A DNA stretch of 64,000 nt, taken from Photobacterium rosenbergii. Its GTDB lineage: Bacteria > Pseudomonadota > Gammaproteobacteria > Enterobacterales > Vibrionaceae. Below the pieces are notes generated by a model. The model was not told the origin of the DNA, did not search any database, and was given only the letters and a program-made list of their open reading frames with translations. Below, one piece after another: positions 1 through 7,689 of the stretch. Location of the stretch: contig NZ_PYMB01000001.1 of the NCBI RefSeq assembly GCF_003026455.1, positions 1,240,001 to 1,304,000 on the forward strand, given 5' to 3'. Made by a program: the position numbers and the translations under genes. How positions within the stretch are numbered: position 1 is the stretch's first letter; each line of letters begins with the position of its first letter.

Positions 1-695
1 TCAGCAGCAAAGACAACAGCATCAGCTTTGTTAAGCTGTTCAGCCGTTAAACGGCCCTCGATACCATTGGCGCCTTGCTTCTCGACGTGGACATTGATGC
101 CCATTTTCTTGCCGGCTTTCTCAAGATATTCCGCCGCCATATAAGTGTGGGCAATACCTGCAGGACAAGCTGTAACACAAACGATAGTTGGGTTGTTTTC
201 ATTTGTATTAATGTTGTCTTGTTCTTCCTCTTCTCCTGCACCATCAAGAAGAGTCATCAGTTCTTCCGCACTTTGTGCTTTGAGAACCGCTTCACGAACA
301 TCATCATCAACCAGCGTTGTAGTTAGCTCGGTCAACAAATGCATGTGGGTTGAACCGGCTTCAGCATTTGGGATGGCAATCAGGAAGACAAGGTTTACAT
401 CTTCATCTTCGTCTTCATCAATGCCTTTCCATTTAAGATCTTGTTTTAGTGTCGCAACTGCAAAACCGGCTTCTTTAACCGCGTCAGTCTTGCCGTGTGG
501 GACAGCTAGGCCTTCACCTAGCGCTGTAGGGCCTTGCTCTTCACGGGCAAAAACAGCATCAAGGTAAGCTTGCTTATCATGCAATTTGCCTTGTTGATCC
601 AGTTTGTCTGCCAGAGCATGGATCGCTGCTTCACGACTTTCAAATGTCGTTTGGATTGAAATCAGCGACTTATTGGTAAGGGTAGTCAGTTTCAT
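1..695 (-). CDS. mngA: PTS EIIABC for 2-O-mannosyl-glycerate, N-terminal part (cut by window edge)
   Basis: This is the 5' part of a fructose-family PTS permease, which would take up and phosphorylate 2-O-alpha-mannosyl-D-glycerate or a related glycoside. The visible ~231 residues hold an EIIA domain (about 1-150) with the phospho-His in the VPHGKT motif (H67), an acidic linker, and an EIIB domain with the phospho-Cys in TACPAGIAHTYMAAE (C177). The EIIC membrane domain lies outside the window. The order EIIA-EIIB and the wording of both motifs follow E. coli MngA closely. The ATG at 695 has a GAGGACG-like ribosome site just upstream. It is divergent from the MngR-like regulator at 990, as expected for a locally controlled permease. 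A mannosidase (mngB) would be expected beyond the left edge. The substrate is inferred from the homologue. Confidence 0.85.
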   Translation of the reverse strand, partial: MKLTTLTNKSLISIQTTFESREAAIHALADKLDQQGKLHDKQAYLDAVFAREEQGPTALGEGLAVPHGKTDAVKEAGFAVATLKQDLKWKGIDEDEDEDVNLVFLIAIPNAEAGSTHMHLLTELTTTLVDDDVREAVLKAQSAEELMTLLDGAGEEEEQDNINTNENNPTIVCVTACPAGIAHTYMAAEYLEKAGKKMGINVHVEKQGANGIEGRLTAEQLNKADAVVFAA

Positions 696-741
696 CGTCG
701 TCCTCTGTACCGTCATCCAGGTGGGCGTGTATCGCCCTTAG

Positions 742-768
742 TTGTATTAATACAAATATGATACGTAT
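742..768. promoter_or_regulatory. Candidate MngR (GntR/UTRA) operators
   Basis: Between the divergent mngA and mngR genes lies a perfect 14-bp palindrome TTGTATTAATACAA (742-755), followed at once by the palindrome ATACGTAT (761-768). A related half-site, TTGTATTAAA, appears near 823-832. FarR/MngR-type regulators bind TGTATNNATACA-like sites, so these are good operator candidates. The assignment is an inference from position and symmetry. Confidence 0.55.
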
Positions 769-989
769 TCTGACGATGTGTTCTGTGATCTCATTCACAC
801 AACCTTACAAATAGGTATTATTGTTGTATTAAATTTAGGTTCAGCTTGTATATGACAACTTTGAATGACGCGGTAAATACAGGTAAAATACAGGCATTAG
901 CTAACTATAAGCGTTTAGGGCTAACTTGAAGCCCTAATCAAGCAACTATAAGCGGTAATTAAGAAACTTGCCTTCCAGAGGAGAACGAT

Positions 990-1712
990 GTGGCACGCCT
1001 TCCTATGTATCGTCAGATCGCTGACGCAATAAAGGAGAAGATCCAATCCGGTGAATATAAGCCGGGTGAGGCCTTGCCGACTGAAGCACAACTACGAGAA
1101 GCCTTCTCCGTGAGCCGGGTGACGGTTCGCCAAGCCTTAAAACTACTCGTAGAGCAAAATGTGCTGGAAAGCATCCAAGGAAGTGGGACCTATGTGAAAG
1201 AGAACAAGGTCAACTACGACATGTACGAGTACTCAAGCTTCTATGAAAAGCTGAGCCATCTTGATGTCAAAACCCACAGTGAGATCCTTGCGTTCGAAAT
1301 CACTACCCCTGCCCCTGCGATTGCCGAGGCTTTAGAGATCAATCAAGAAGACCGGATCTTTTACGTTAAGCGTGTCCGCTTTATTGACGAGAACCCAGTA
1401 ACCCTTGAAGAGACCTGGATGCCCCTTTCGCTATTCCCGGATCTTACCTATGAAGTGATGCAAGGCTCGAAGTACGAGTTCATCGAGGGAACCAAGAAAA
1501 TGGTTATTGACCGCAGCGAGCAGGAAATCATCCCTGTACTGCCGCCGCAAGAGGTCGTCAATCAGCTCAGTATCCCGGCTGACCAGCCTATTATCGAGAA
1601 AATCACCCGGGGCTACTTGGTTGATGGCACGGTTTTCGAATATAGCCGAAACTACTTCAAGTCATCGGATTACAAGTTCACCTTGGTGGCTAAGCGTAAT
1701 CATCATTACTAA
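990..1712 (+). CDS. mngR: GntR/UTRA transcriptional regulator MngR
   Basis: A 240-residue repressor with an N-terminal GntR winged helix (about residues 5-70; PLYRQIAD-like start, SRVTVRQAL recognition helix, SIQGSGTYV wing) and a C-terminal UTRA ligand domain (about 95-235). Near-identical stretches to E. coli MngR/FarR can be read (KKMVIDRSEQEIIP, YLVDGTVFEYSRN, DYKFTL). It starts at GTG 990, preceded by AGAGGAG at 977-983; the ATG two bases upstream is out of frame. It probably represses the divergent mngA and releases it on binding a phosphorylated substrate. Confidence 0.88.
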   Translation: MARLPMYRQIADAIKEKIQSGEYKPGEALPTEAQLREAFSVSRVTVRQALKLLVEQNVLESIQGSGTYVKENKVNYDMYEYSSFYEKLSHLDVKTHSEILAFEITTPAPAIAEALEINQEDRIFYVKRVRFIDENPVTLEETWMPLSLFPDLTYEVMQGSKYEFIEGTKKMVIDRSEQEIIPVLPPQEVVNQLSIPADQPIIEKITRGYLVDGTVFEYSRNYFKSSDYKFTLVAKRNHHY

Positions 1713-1742
1713 ATGACCTGTGTGTCATATCGAGTTGCCCAA

Positions 1743-1772
1743 GCTCTAGTTCGTAGGAATATGAACTAGAGC
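1743..1772 (+). terminator. Hairpin downstream of mngR
   Basis: A perfect 10-bp stem, GCTCTAGTTC / GAACTAGAGC with a 10-nt loop, starts 30 bases after the mngR stop. It lacks a clear T run, so it is a hairpin of terminator type rather than a proven terminator. Confidence 0.45.
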
Positions 1773-2083
1773 ACAAATTACTATAGCAACACTCTCCCAT
1801 ATTCCATCCCTGAATATCCCCCTCTCAATGACATAGAAAATCAGACCGCAAATCCATAACACTAAATCCAAAGAATAGTGTGCGAATGAAGAACAAGTAT
1901 TTCTAAATACTATTAATTAAAGTCGAGCGGTTAATATACCCATGCCATAACAAGCCCCTGATGGCATAAACCAATTCAAATCACTTTCTTTGCTGCCAGT
2001 TATAGCGTGGCGAACTGCTTTTGAAAAAGCGAGTAACCAAACTGAACTGACATTTGTATATTGCAGAAGCAAGGAGTTATACC
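1773..2083. other. Intergenic region before the sorting-system protein
   Basis: About 310 bases without a gene, AT-rich. The region presumably carries the promoter and a long leader of the 2084 gene. I see no riboswitch, tRNA or repeat that I can name here. Confidence 0.4.
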
Positions 2084-4423
2084 ATGGAGAACGACCGACC
2101 CAGAGGTAAATTTAAACTAAAAAGATTGGCAGTATTTCTTATCAGTTCCATGCTAGTCACCGGATTTAGTATTGCTAAAGACCCCACCCCAAACCTGTAC
2201 TTAGACGTACCAGCGCCAATCCTGTCGAATTGGAATATGGATAATGTTTTCACCGTTGACGATACCGTTGACGGTTTTACCGGAGCCACAGCCAAAACCT
2301 ACATTTACAGCTCAGTGGAGGATGCAGAAGCTGCTGAAAATGATGATGAAGAATGGGGTACACACAGTGTCGGATACATCACTTGGGAGTTAGATAATGG
2401 CAGTGGTCGTGCGCCAGGACTGCAAGTTCTGAATGACAATCTGGATTACAAGTACCATAACTGCATTATGGCTTCAGGAGAGATGGAGCACCCCAGTTTT
2501 CCAGATACGATCGTCTCAAAAGCCTGTAACGATCCACAAGGTAGTTCAAAACGAGTATTTCTGCAGTTAACCAAAACTGAAACACCTGTTGATTTAGTTT
2601 TTGACCTCGGTGTAAAAGATATCCGCTATAAAGGGTTAATAGATTCAACCAATAGTGAAGATGATTCCAGTTCAAATGGTGGATCCTCCGACAAAGAAAA
2701 TACGATTGAACAATTTAGAGAAAACTATGGTGTTGGTCGCCTCTACCGAGTTATCCAAAAAGTCCGAAATGATACAGACAAACGGGTACTCAGTTATAAA
2801 TTCGAGTTAGGCACTGGGGTTGGAGATCAATTTGAAGCATTAAACTTTGAAGAACATGGCGTGGGCTTTGAGATGCAATCTTCAGTGCCTCGTGAGTTTT
2901 TTGATGGACGTACTGGCTCTGCACCTGATGTTGACGTTTGGAAAACAGAACGATTTGCGACATTCGCTCCTAAATTGTTCGATGATGGTGTACGACCTCG
3001 ATTTTCTCCAGGTTTTTTAGATCATAATGCCGCAGGATTTATGAAGCCGGTTTACACCGTAGATGCTCATTGGAAAGCACAAAATATTGACAGTGGTTTA
3101 TCGTTGGAAAACGGAATTATTGGCTCGCTTAGCCAGAATTTCTTTAGTGTTAATGATACTCATGATGCAAATCTTCCTTACGATATGCTTGGTTATATGC
3201 TTCCGAATAACCAAGTACCAAGTGTAATCGGTTACTGGCTGGTAAATGATATTGATGCAGAATCTGAAGGCGTTGTCGCTATCTGGGATGGGCACAACTG
3301 GCGTTCAGGGCGTACGGGCCTTGATGGTGACCCAGAGACTCTTGGGGATAATTTTGCAATCATCCCACCGGAACAACTCACGGCGTGGGCGGATAAACCC
3401 TTGGGACTAGATATCCCCGGTGAGGATCCCGATGAATTAATCCGCTACGCAGTGATTCCAAGCGATGACCTAGCAGGGCTGAATACTGATATCTTTATAC
3501 ACATTGGCGAAAAGCTACTTGATGAGCAAAGCCAGCCTATTTTTGAATCGCTGACACTGCGTGTAACGGCTAGATCAATCGATGATGTCCTCGGCGTGCC
3601 TGGTAGTGTATCTCCGGAATGGGTAGATGGAGGCGTGAATGGAGGCACTCCTGCTCCAGAGCTGTCTATATACGCAACGGTAGAAGATAAACTTATTGCG
3701 TTCAATGATTACGTGACGACTGACGAGCAAACCTCGGTAGAAATCGATGCTCTAATGAATGACATGATAAATGGAGTAACTGTTGTACCTTCAGATACTG
3801 AAATAGTTATCGTAGATGAACCTATCAACGGTAAAGTTGAAATCAGTAATGAAAAGATTATGACTTACACCCCTGCTGATTACTTTACTGGCAATGAAGT
3901 GTTCAAATATCAAATCAGTGTGGGTGATTCCTCTTCAAACCTAGCCTCTGTTCGCGTTGTTGTGAACCCAGAAGTGGTTCTCGGCGCACCAGTTGTCTTT
4001 AACGATAACGTTATGACCATGCAAGAGACATCAGTAAGCATTGATGTACTTGCTAATGATAAGTACAACCCTGATAAACAGCATATGTTGCGCTTGAGAA
4101 TTAACAATATGCCAGCAAATGGTGAAGCATATATCAATGAAGACATGGATATAGTATTCACTCCAGCCGATGGTTTCAGCGGGATTGAGCAGTTCACATA
4201 TGTTGTAGAAGAAGATGGGGTTGTTTCAAATAATGGTGTAGTTACAGTAAGAGTGGACGAACCTTTTGACGATGAGCCAGCACCGGATAGCGAAAATATA
4301 AGTTCTTCGGGTGGTGGCTGTACTATTGGAGATCCTAATGCTCCATTAGATCCAACACTGCCACTTCTACTATCTGTTTCGATAATAGGGTTAATCCTTC
4401 GTCGTAAACAAAACAAACATTGA
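2084..4423 (+). CDS. Large secreted protein with JDVT-CTERM-type sorting tail (choice-of-anchor F-like)
   Basis: A 779-residue exported protein. The start is the ATG at 2084 with AAGGAG at 2071-2076; an upstream in-frame ATG at 2054 has no ribosome site. Residues 1-35 form a signal peptide (basic start, then LAVFLISSMLVTGFSIA). The body carries acidic and Ser/Gly-rich stretches (SNSEDDSSSNGGSSD around 195-210). Near the end are two tandem cadherin-like/Big_17 repeats (about 545-635 and 640-730), each with the pattern DxxxTDEQTSVxIDxLxND...YTPAxxFxG.E.F.Y. The C-terminus is a tripartite sorting signal: GGGCT with an invariant-looking Cys (C746), LDPTLP, a hydrophobic helix, then RRKQNKH. This matches the JDVT-CTERM class, whose members share a Cys and depend on a CPBP-family protease; exactly such a gene follows at 4500. 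The name choice-of-anchor F is tentative. Its role at the cell surface is unknown. Confidence 0.75.
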   Translation: MENDRPRGKFKLKRLAVFLISSMLVTGFSIAKDPTPNLYLDVPAPILSNWNMDNVFTVDDTVDGFTGATAKTYIYSSVEDAEAAENDDEEWGTHSVGYITWELDNGSGRAPGLQVLNDNLDYKYHNCIMASGEMEHPSFPDTIVSKACNDPQGSSKRVFLQLTKTETPVDLVFDLGVKDIRYKGLIDSTNSEDDSSSNGGSSDKENTIEQFRENYGVGRLYRVIQKVRNDTDKRVLSYKFELGTGVGDQFEALNFEEHGVGFEMQSSVPREFFDGRTGSAPDVDVWKTERFATFAPKLFDDGVRPRFSPGFLDHNAAGFMKPVYTVDAHWKAQNIDSGLSLENGIIGSLSQNFFSVNDTHDANLPYDMLGYMLPNNQVPSVIGYWLVNDIDAESEGVVAIWDGHNWRSGRTGLDGDPETLGDNFAIIPPEQLTAWADKPLGLDIPGEDPDELIRYAVIPSDDLAGLNTDIFIHIGEKLLDEQSQPIFESLTLRVTARSIDDVLGVPGSVSPEWVDGGVNGGTPAPELSIYATVEDKLIAFNDYVTTDEQTSVEIDALMNDMINGVTVVPSDTEIVIVDEPINGKVEISNEKIMTYTPADYFTGNEVFKYQISVGDSSSNLASVRVVVNPEVVLGAPVVFNDNVMTMQETSVSIDVLANDKYNPDKQHMLRLRINNMPANGEAYINEDMDIVFTPADGFSGIEQFTYVVEEDGVVSNNGVVTVRVDEPFDDEPAPDSENISSSGGGCTIGDPNAPLDPTLPLLLSVSIIGLILRRKQNKH

Positions 4424-4435
4424 AGAAAGTAACAT

Positions 4436-4468
4436 ATCAAACAAGAGCCTATAAGGCTCTTGTTTGAT
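4436..4468 (+). terminator. 15-bp perfect hairpin between sorting target and protease
   Basis: ATCAAACAAGAGCCT (4436-4450) and its exact reverse complement (4454-4468) enclose a 3-nt loop. It starts 13 bases after the stop codon of the large protein and ends 31 bases before the protease. No T run follows, so it may be an RNA-stabilising or partially terminating element that lowers expression of the protease relative to its target. Confidence 0.5.
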
Positions 4469-4499
4469 CTAAATGTAAGGCCTATATGAAGCCCTCAGT

Positions 4500-4970
4500 A
4501 TGAGTTCATATCAAATTAGAGTTAGCCTAAAACAGGTGCTTGATGACAGAACACTGCTGACAACCATTTGTCTTAGTGTTGTCATAGGATACGTTTTTTG
4601 GTCTCTGTTTCCGTGTAATATAATCACCGCTAAGCACAGAAATACAATAGCCTGGTTCAATATACTATTGATTTATCCAGTGCTTGAAGAGGTGGCATTT
4701 AGAGGAACGATTCAAGAGGAACTGTTAAAACTAAGCGGCCTAAATGAAGTTCATTATGGCGTGAGCAAAGCAAACTTCATCACTTCTGTCCTTTTTGCAG
4801 GCTTTCATATCATATACCAGCCAGCATGGCTTGTATCATTAATACTATTGCCATCTCTTGTCTTAGGTTTTTTTAAAGAGCGTTACGCTACTATACTTGT
4901 TCCGATTGGATTACATATTCTATTCAATCTAGTGTTCTTACTTTCTAGATTAGCAAACACCTGCTCATAA
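4500..4970 (+). CDS. mrtJ: Glutamic-type intramembrane protease, MrtJ-like (CPBP family)
   Basis: A 156-residue membrane protein with about four hydrophobic helices (residues 18-37, 50-62, 93-122, 132-150). It carries the CPBP/Rce1-type catalytic motifs: EExxxR as EEVAFR (E63, E64, R68), FxxxH as FAGFH (F99, H103), and HxxxN as HILFN (H139, N143). CPBP proteases of this kind, related to myxosortases, cut C-terminal sorting signals. In the JDVT-CTERM system a single such protease (MrtJ) is encoded next to its single target. It lies 76 bases after such a target here, on the same strand. The protein is short for a CPBP protease, which fits the dedicated sorting types. The alternative is an ordinary CPBP immunity-type protease; the adjacent Cys-containing CTERM protein makes that less likely. 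Confidence 0.78.
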   Translation: MSSYQIRVSLKQVLDDRTLLTTICLSVVIGYVFWSLFPCNIITAKHRNTIAWFNILLIYPVLEEVAFRGTIQEELLKLSGLNEVHYGVSKANFITSVLFAGFHIIYQPAWLVSLILLPSLVLGFFKERYATILVPIGLHILFNLVFLLSRLANTCS

Positions 4971-4971
4971 A

Positions 4972-5002
4972 AAATAAAAACCCCAAAATGAGGTTTTTAT
5001 TT
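4972..5002. terminator. Bidirectional terminator between convergent genes
   Basis: AAATAAAAACC (4972-4982) pairs perfectly with GGTTTTTATTT (4992-5002) around a 9-nt loop, with A and T runs on the two sides. It sits between the protease gene and the convergent DUF2202 gene and can serve both. Confidence 0.75.
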
Positions 5003-5026
5003 AATACAAATATAATTTACTTATAA

Positions 5027-5725
5027 CTACCGACCGAGTATTGTATCAACGTCTTCCTGAGAGGCAACCTGTGCTTGGTACGCTCCTTCTCCTATGTAGT
5101 TTTCAATTTTACTTACAAATGCCCTTAAGTGATTTTCAGAGCCATCGATTAGATTTTCATATAATGAATTGATGACTCGATTATTTGTATAAACTAACCC
5201 GCAGTCACTTGAGTTTTTAATTGAATCTATTCTTTCAATCATTACTTCAGGGCAAGTCTTAATATCTATCATATCAAACTCTTCAATCAGGGCCCCTACA
5301 TACAAAGCATCTAACTCACTTGAAACCCCAATATTAGTAAGCTCATGATACTTCTCAGTAAAATAATCACCAAACTCTTTGCTTGAGAAAACACCAACAT
5401 TATCATTTACAATGGGGTCCTCGATACTGAATCGTTTTAAAGTATCGCATACTTTACAAGTATGGCGACTTTCTGAAGCAGCAATTTTTCCGAAAACATT
5501 TGAATTTGGATAGAGCATGCTTAGCTTGATGTAAACATCACGAGCAAGTTTCTCTTCTTCACGCATAAAAATGAGGTGAAGCTTTTCGTGCTCATCAAGA
5601 GTCTGATGAAAACGCTCAGAGCTTGGTTTATTTTTGCGAAATCCACTTGTATCATCATTATAAGCAGCATTAGAAAAAAAAGTAATAATCAGCAAAGTCG
5701 CAAGACTAATTCTAAATATATTCAT
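5027..5725 (-). CDS. DUF2202 family exported protein (ferritin-like)
   Basis: About 232 residues. The second ATG (5725) is preferred because CAGGGA lies 7 bases before it, while it abuts the upstream ATG at 5734. A signal peptide covers residues 1-20. The DUF2202 pattern is clear: EHEKLHLIFMREEEKLARDVY, then IAASESRHTCKVCDTL, then a second helix pair with ALYVGALIEEFDMIDI. DUF2202 proteins are predicted ferritin-like four-helix bundles whose Glu/His residues could bind metal. The function is not established. Two extra Cys (CKVC) sit beside the conserved SExxH motif. Confidence 0.75.
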   Translation of the reverse strand: MNIFRISLATLLIITFFSNAAYNDDTSGFRKNKPSSERFHQTLDEHEKLHLIFMREEEKLARDVYIKLSMLYPNSNVFGKIAASESRHTCKVCDTLKRFSIEDPIVNDNVGVFSSKEFGDYFTEKYHELTNIGVSSELDALYVGALIEEFDMIDIKTCPEVMIERIDSIKNSSDCGLVYTNNRVINSLYENLIDGSENHLRAFVSKIENYIGEGAYQAQVASQEDVDTILGR

Positions 5726-5734
5726 AATAATCAT

Positions 5735-6078
5735 CCCTGTTTTAGAAAGTGATACTTCATATTAAATACTAGTATTTATTCATGTAAATATGTGAAGCCA
5801 AATCACAATTATAATAAATACATGATATATTTTACTCGGAATAGATTTTCATATTAAATGACAATACCAAACTATCTTATGCAATTTTTATAACAACAGA
5901 GTCTATTGATGATATCTTCATAAGAAAGGATATAAAAGTATGATCTAGAGCAAAGCTTAAACATATTAAAGTCACTATATATCATTATCAAAAATCACTT
6001 TGTAAATGATATAGATATTTATTCACTAGCCATATAATACTAGACCCATAAGTGGGTAAAAAACGGATAGGGGAACTT
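5735..6078. other. AT-rich intergenic region
   Basis: About 340 bases of AT-rich DNA upstream of two divergent genes. It must hold promoters for the DUF2202 gene and the VpsT-like remnant. No operator, repeat or RNA gene stands out. Confidence 0.4.
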
Positions 6079-6683
6079 ATGTCAACGTTAAGGAAATACC
6101 TGTTCTGTTTAATAAGCAATGATTTACAAAAAGCTTCAATTATTAAAAATATTATCACTGACCTCTATCCCAAAAACAGCCAATTTTATGTGACAAGTGA
6201 CTTATCGTCGGTAAATAATATGAAAAATAATATATTGCTCGTTGATTACAGAGCTATACCGACACAGGAAATCACTGAGATAGACACTTCAGTTAACAAT
6301 AACGCTTGGCTTGTTATCAACATAGACAAAACTTGCCTACTATCATCTGTATTTTGGATTGAAAATGGGTTTTGTGGAGCACTTTACGAAAATCAAACAA
6401 TTGTGTATTTATCGAATGCCTTAAAATGCATTTTGGAAAAAAATGAATATTGGTATACAAGAAAAGAACTTACAGATGCTGTGAAAAGCCACCGACAGAA
6501 ACACATTTCAAGAAACAAAATTATTGAGAAAAATGTAAGTCAATATCAATTAACAAAAAAAGAAAAGAATGTATAACCCTTTTTTGTGGTGACACCAATC
6601 AAAAATTGCACACAGAACTTTATCAGGTTATATACCGTCAAACCCACGGAGCGCACATGACAAAGTTTTGAGTAAATTCCAGA
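6079..6683 (+). pseudogene. Decaying VpsT/CsgD-type LuxR regulator
   Basis: The intact part runs from ATG 6079 (AGGGGA at 6069-6074) to the stop at 6576, 165 codons; a GTG at 6052 has no ribosome site. It reads as an atypical receiver domain of the CsgD/VpsT kind, ending in EYWYTRKEL, which resembles the W[FLM][TS]R c-di-GMP motif of VpsT. It then enters a linker and the first residues of a LuxR helix-turn-helix (LTKKEKNV) before the stop. Beyond the stop the rest of the helix-turn-helix can be read in shifted frames: ITLFCGDTNQKIAHRTL from 6573, LYTVK near 6628, and THGAHMTKF-stop-VNSR to 6683. At least three frameshifts and one stop break the DNA-binding domain. The remaining open part could still make a c-di-GMP-binding domain without DNA binding. 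Confidence 0.6.
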
Positions 6684-6811
6684 TGACTCCCTCTCACAGA
6701 AAAACCTTTTCTAAGGCCTTAGTAAATAATCGTAATTGTGGCGATGAAATCAATATAGAGGTGTTATGTCAAATAAATAAACCTTTCTATCATTCGAATA
6801 AAAAAATCAAA

Positions 6812-7681
6812 TCATCCAACGATATGCTCCTTCGTCATTACATCTTTATTTGTATCATTACCAAATTCACTACTGTTGTCTATCATACTTTGATAACTCA
6901 GCAAAATGAAATCTTGCTTTTTTAAGAATAATGCTTTTATGTAGGGGTTTGCAAAAAAGCCTCCTTTATTTAACCTATATGTCACCGCCGTCTCTGTTTG
7001 GGAAACAACAACACCATAAATAGATAATAGAAGATACTTAATAGCAGGAATTGTTGCATGCATTTCAATTATCTGAACATCACAAAGACTTTCCAGTTCT
7101 GCCAAAACACTACTATGTATATCTGAATTCATTCCAGCAGCACAAATATAATAGAAAACGCCATCAATCAGACTATACATAACATGACCTACCAGCATAC
7201 TATCATGGTAGTAGCATTTTACTTTTGCATGCCGTAGCCCCTTCCTTTCTAAAAAATCATCGAGTTTATCTTTATGTCTTACAAAAAATGCATGTCGTAT
7301 CTGAACTTTAGTTGCCTCATCTAGCATCTCCCAATCAAGATCTTGCGTCTTATTCACTTTTAGCGGGTATATCGTTAGGTGAGGGTCGTAAAACATTTCA
7401 TTTTTCAATGAGCGTTTAAGAATATTCAATTCTGAATTTGAATAATTATAGTCAACATTAAAATACGTCGCGACTCCTACTCGTCTAGTTAAAGATGGTA
7501 AATTATTACCTTTTTCCCAATTACTGATCATTGGTTGATTTATATTTTCGAAAAGCTTATGACTTTTTGATAACGAAATAGATAAATCATGCTGAGATAA
7601 TTTACTGCTTGTTCTCAACTTTCTAAGTAAATTAGGGAAATTGTCACATGAAATGCATACATCACTTTCAGTATAAGACAT
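6812..7681 (-). CDS. XRE-type helix-turn-helix regulator with unknown C-terminal domain
   Basis: 289 residues. Residues 14-75 look like a Cro/C1 helix-turn-helix (LLRKLRTSSKLSQHDLSISLS, then QPMISNWEKGNNLPS). Residues 95-260 form a mixed alpha/beta domain with a hint of GNAT-like order (DSMLVGHVMYSLIDG, then HSSVLAELESL), but no acetyl-CoA loop can be named. It begins 8 bases after the end of the LysR gene on the same strand, so the two are probably co-transcribed. The DNA is AT-rich like its surroundings, which suggests acquisition by transfer. Confidence 0.6.
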   Translation of the reverse strand: MSYTESDVCISCDNFPNLLRKLRTSSKLSQHDLSISLSKSHKLFENINQPMISNWEKGNNLPSLTRRVGVATYFNVDYNYSNSELNILKRSLKNEMFYDPHLTIYPLKVNKTQDLDWEMLDEATKVQIRHAFFVRHKDKLDDFLERKGLRHAKVKCYYHDSMLVGHVMYSLIDGVFYYICAAGMNSDIHSSVLAELESLCDVQIIEMHATIPAIKYLLLSIYGVVVSQTETAVTYRLNKGGFFANPYIKALFLKKQDFILLSYQSMIDNSSEFGNDTNKDVMTKEHIVG

Positions 7682-7689
7682 ACAGCATA

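Noticed and set aside
6668..6925. 85-codon plus-strand open frame after the VpsT-like remnant
   Set aside because: It lacks a ribosome site and overlaps the tail of the remnant and the end of the XRE gene; its composition is that of non-coding DNA.
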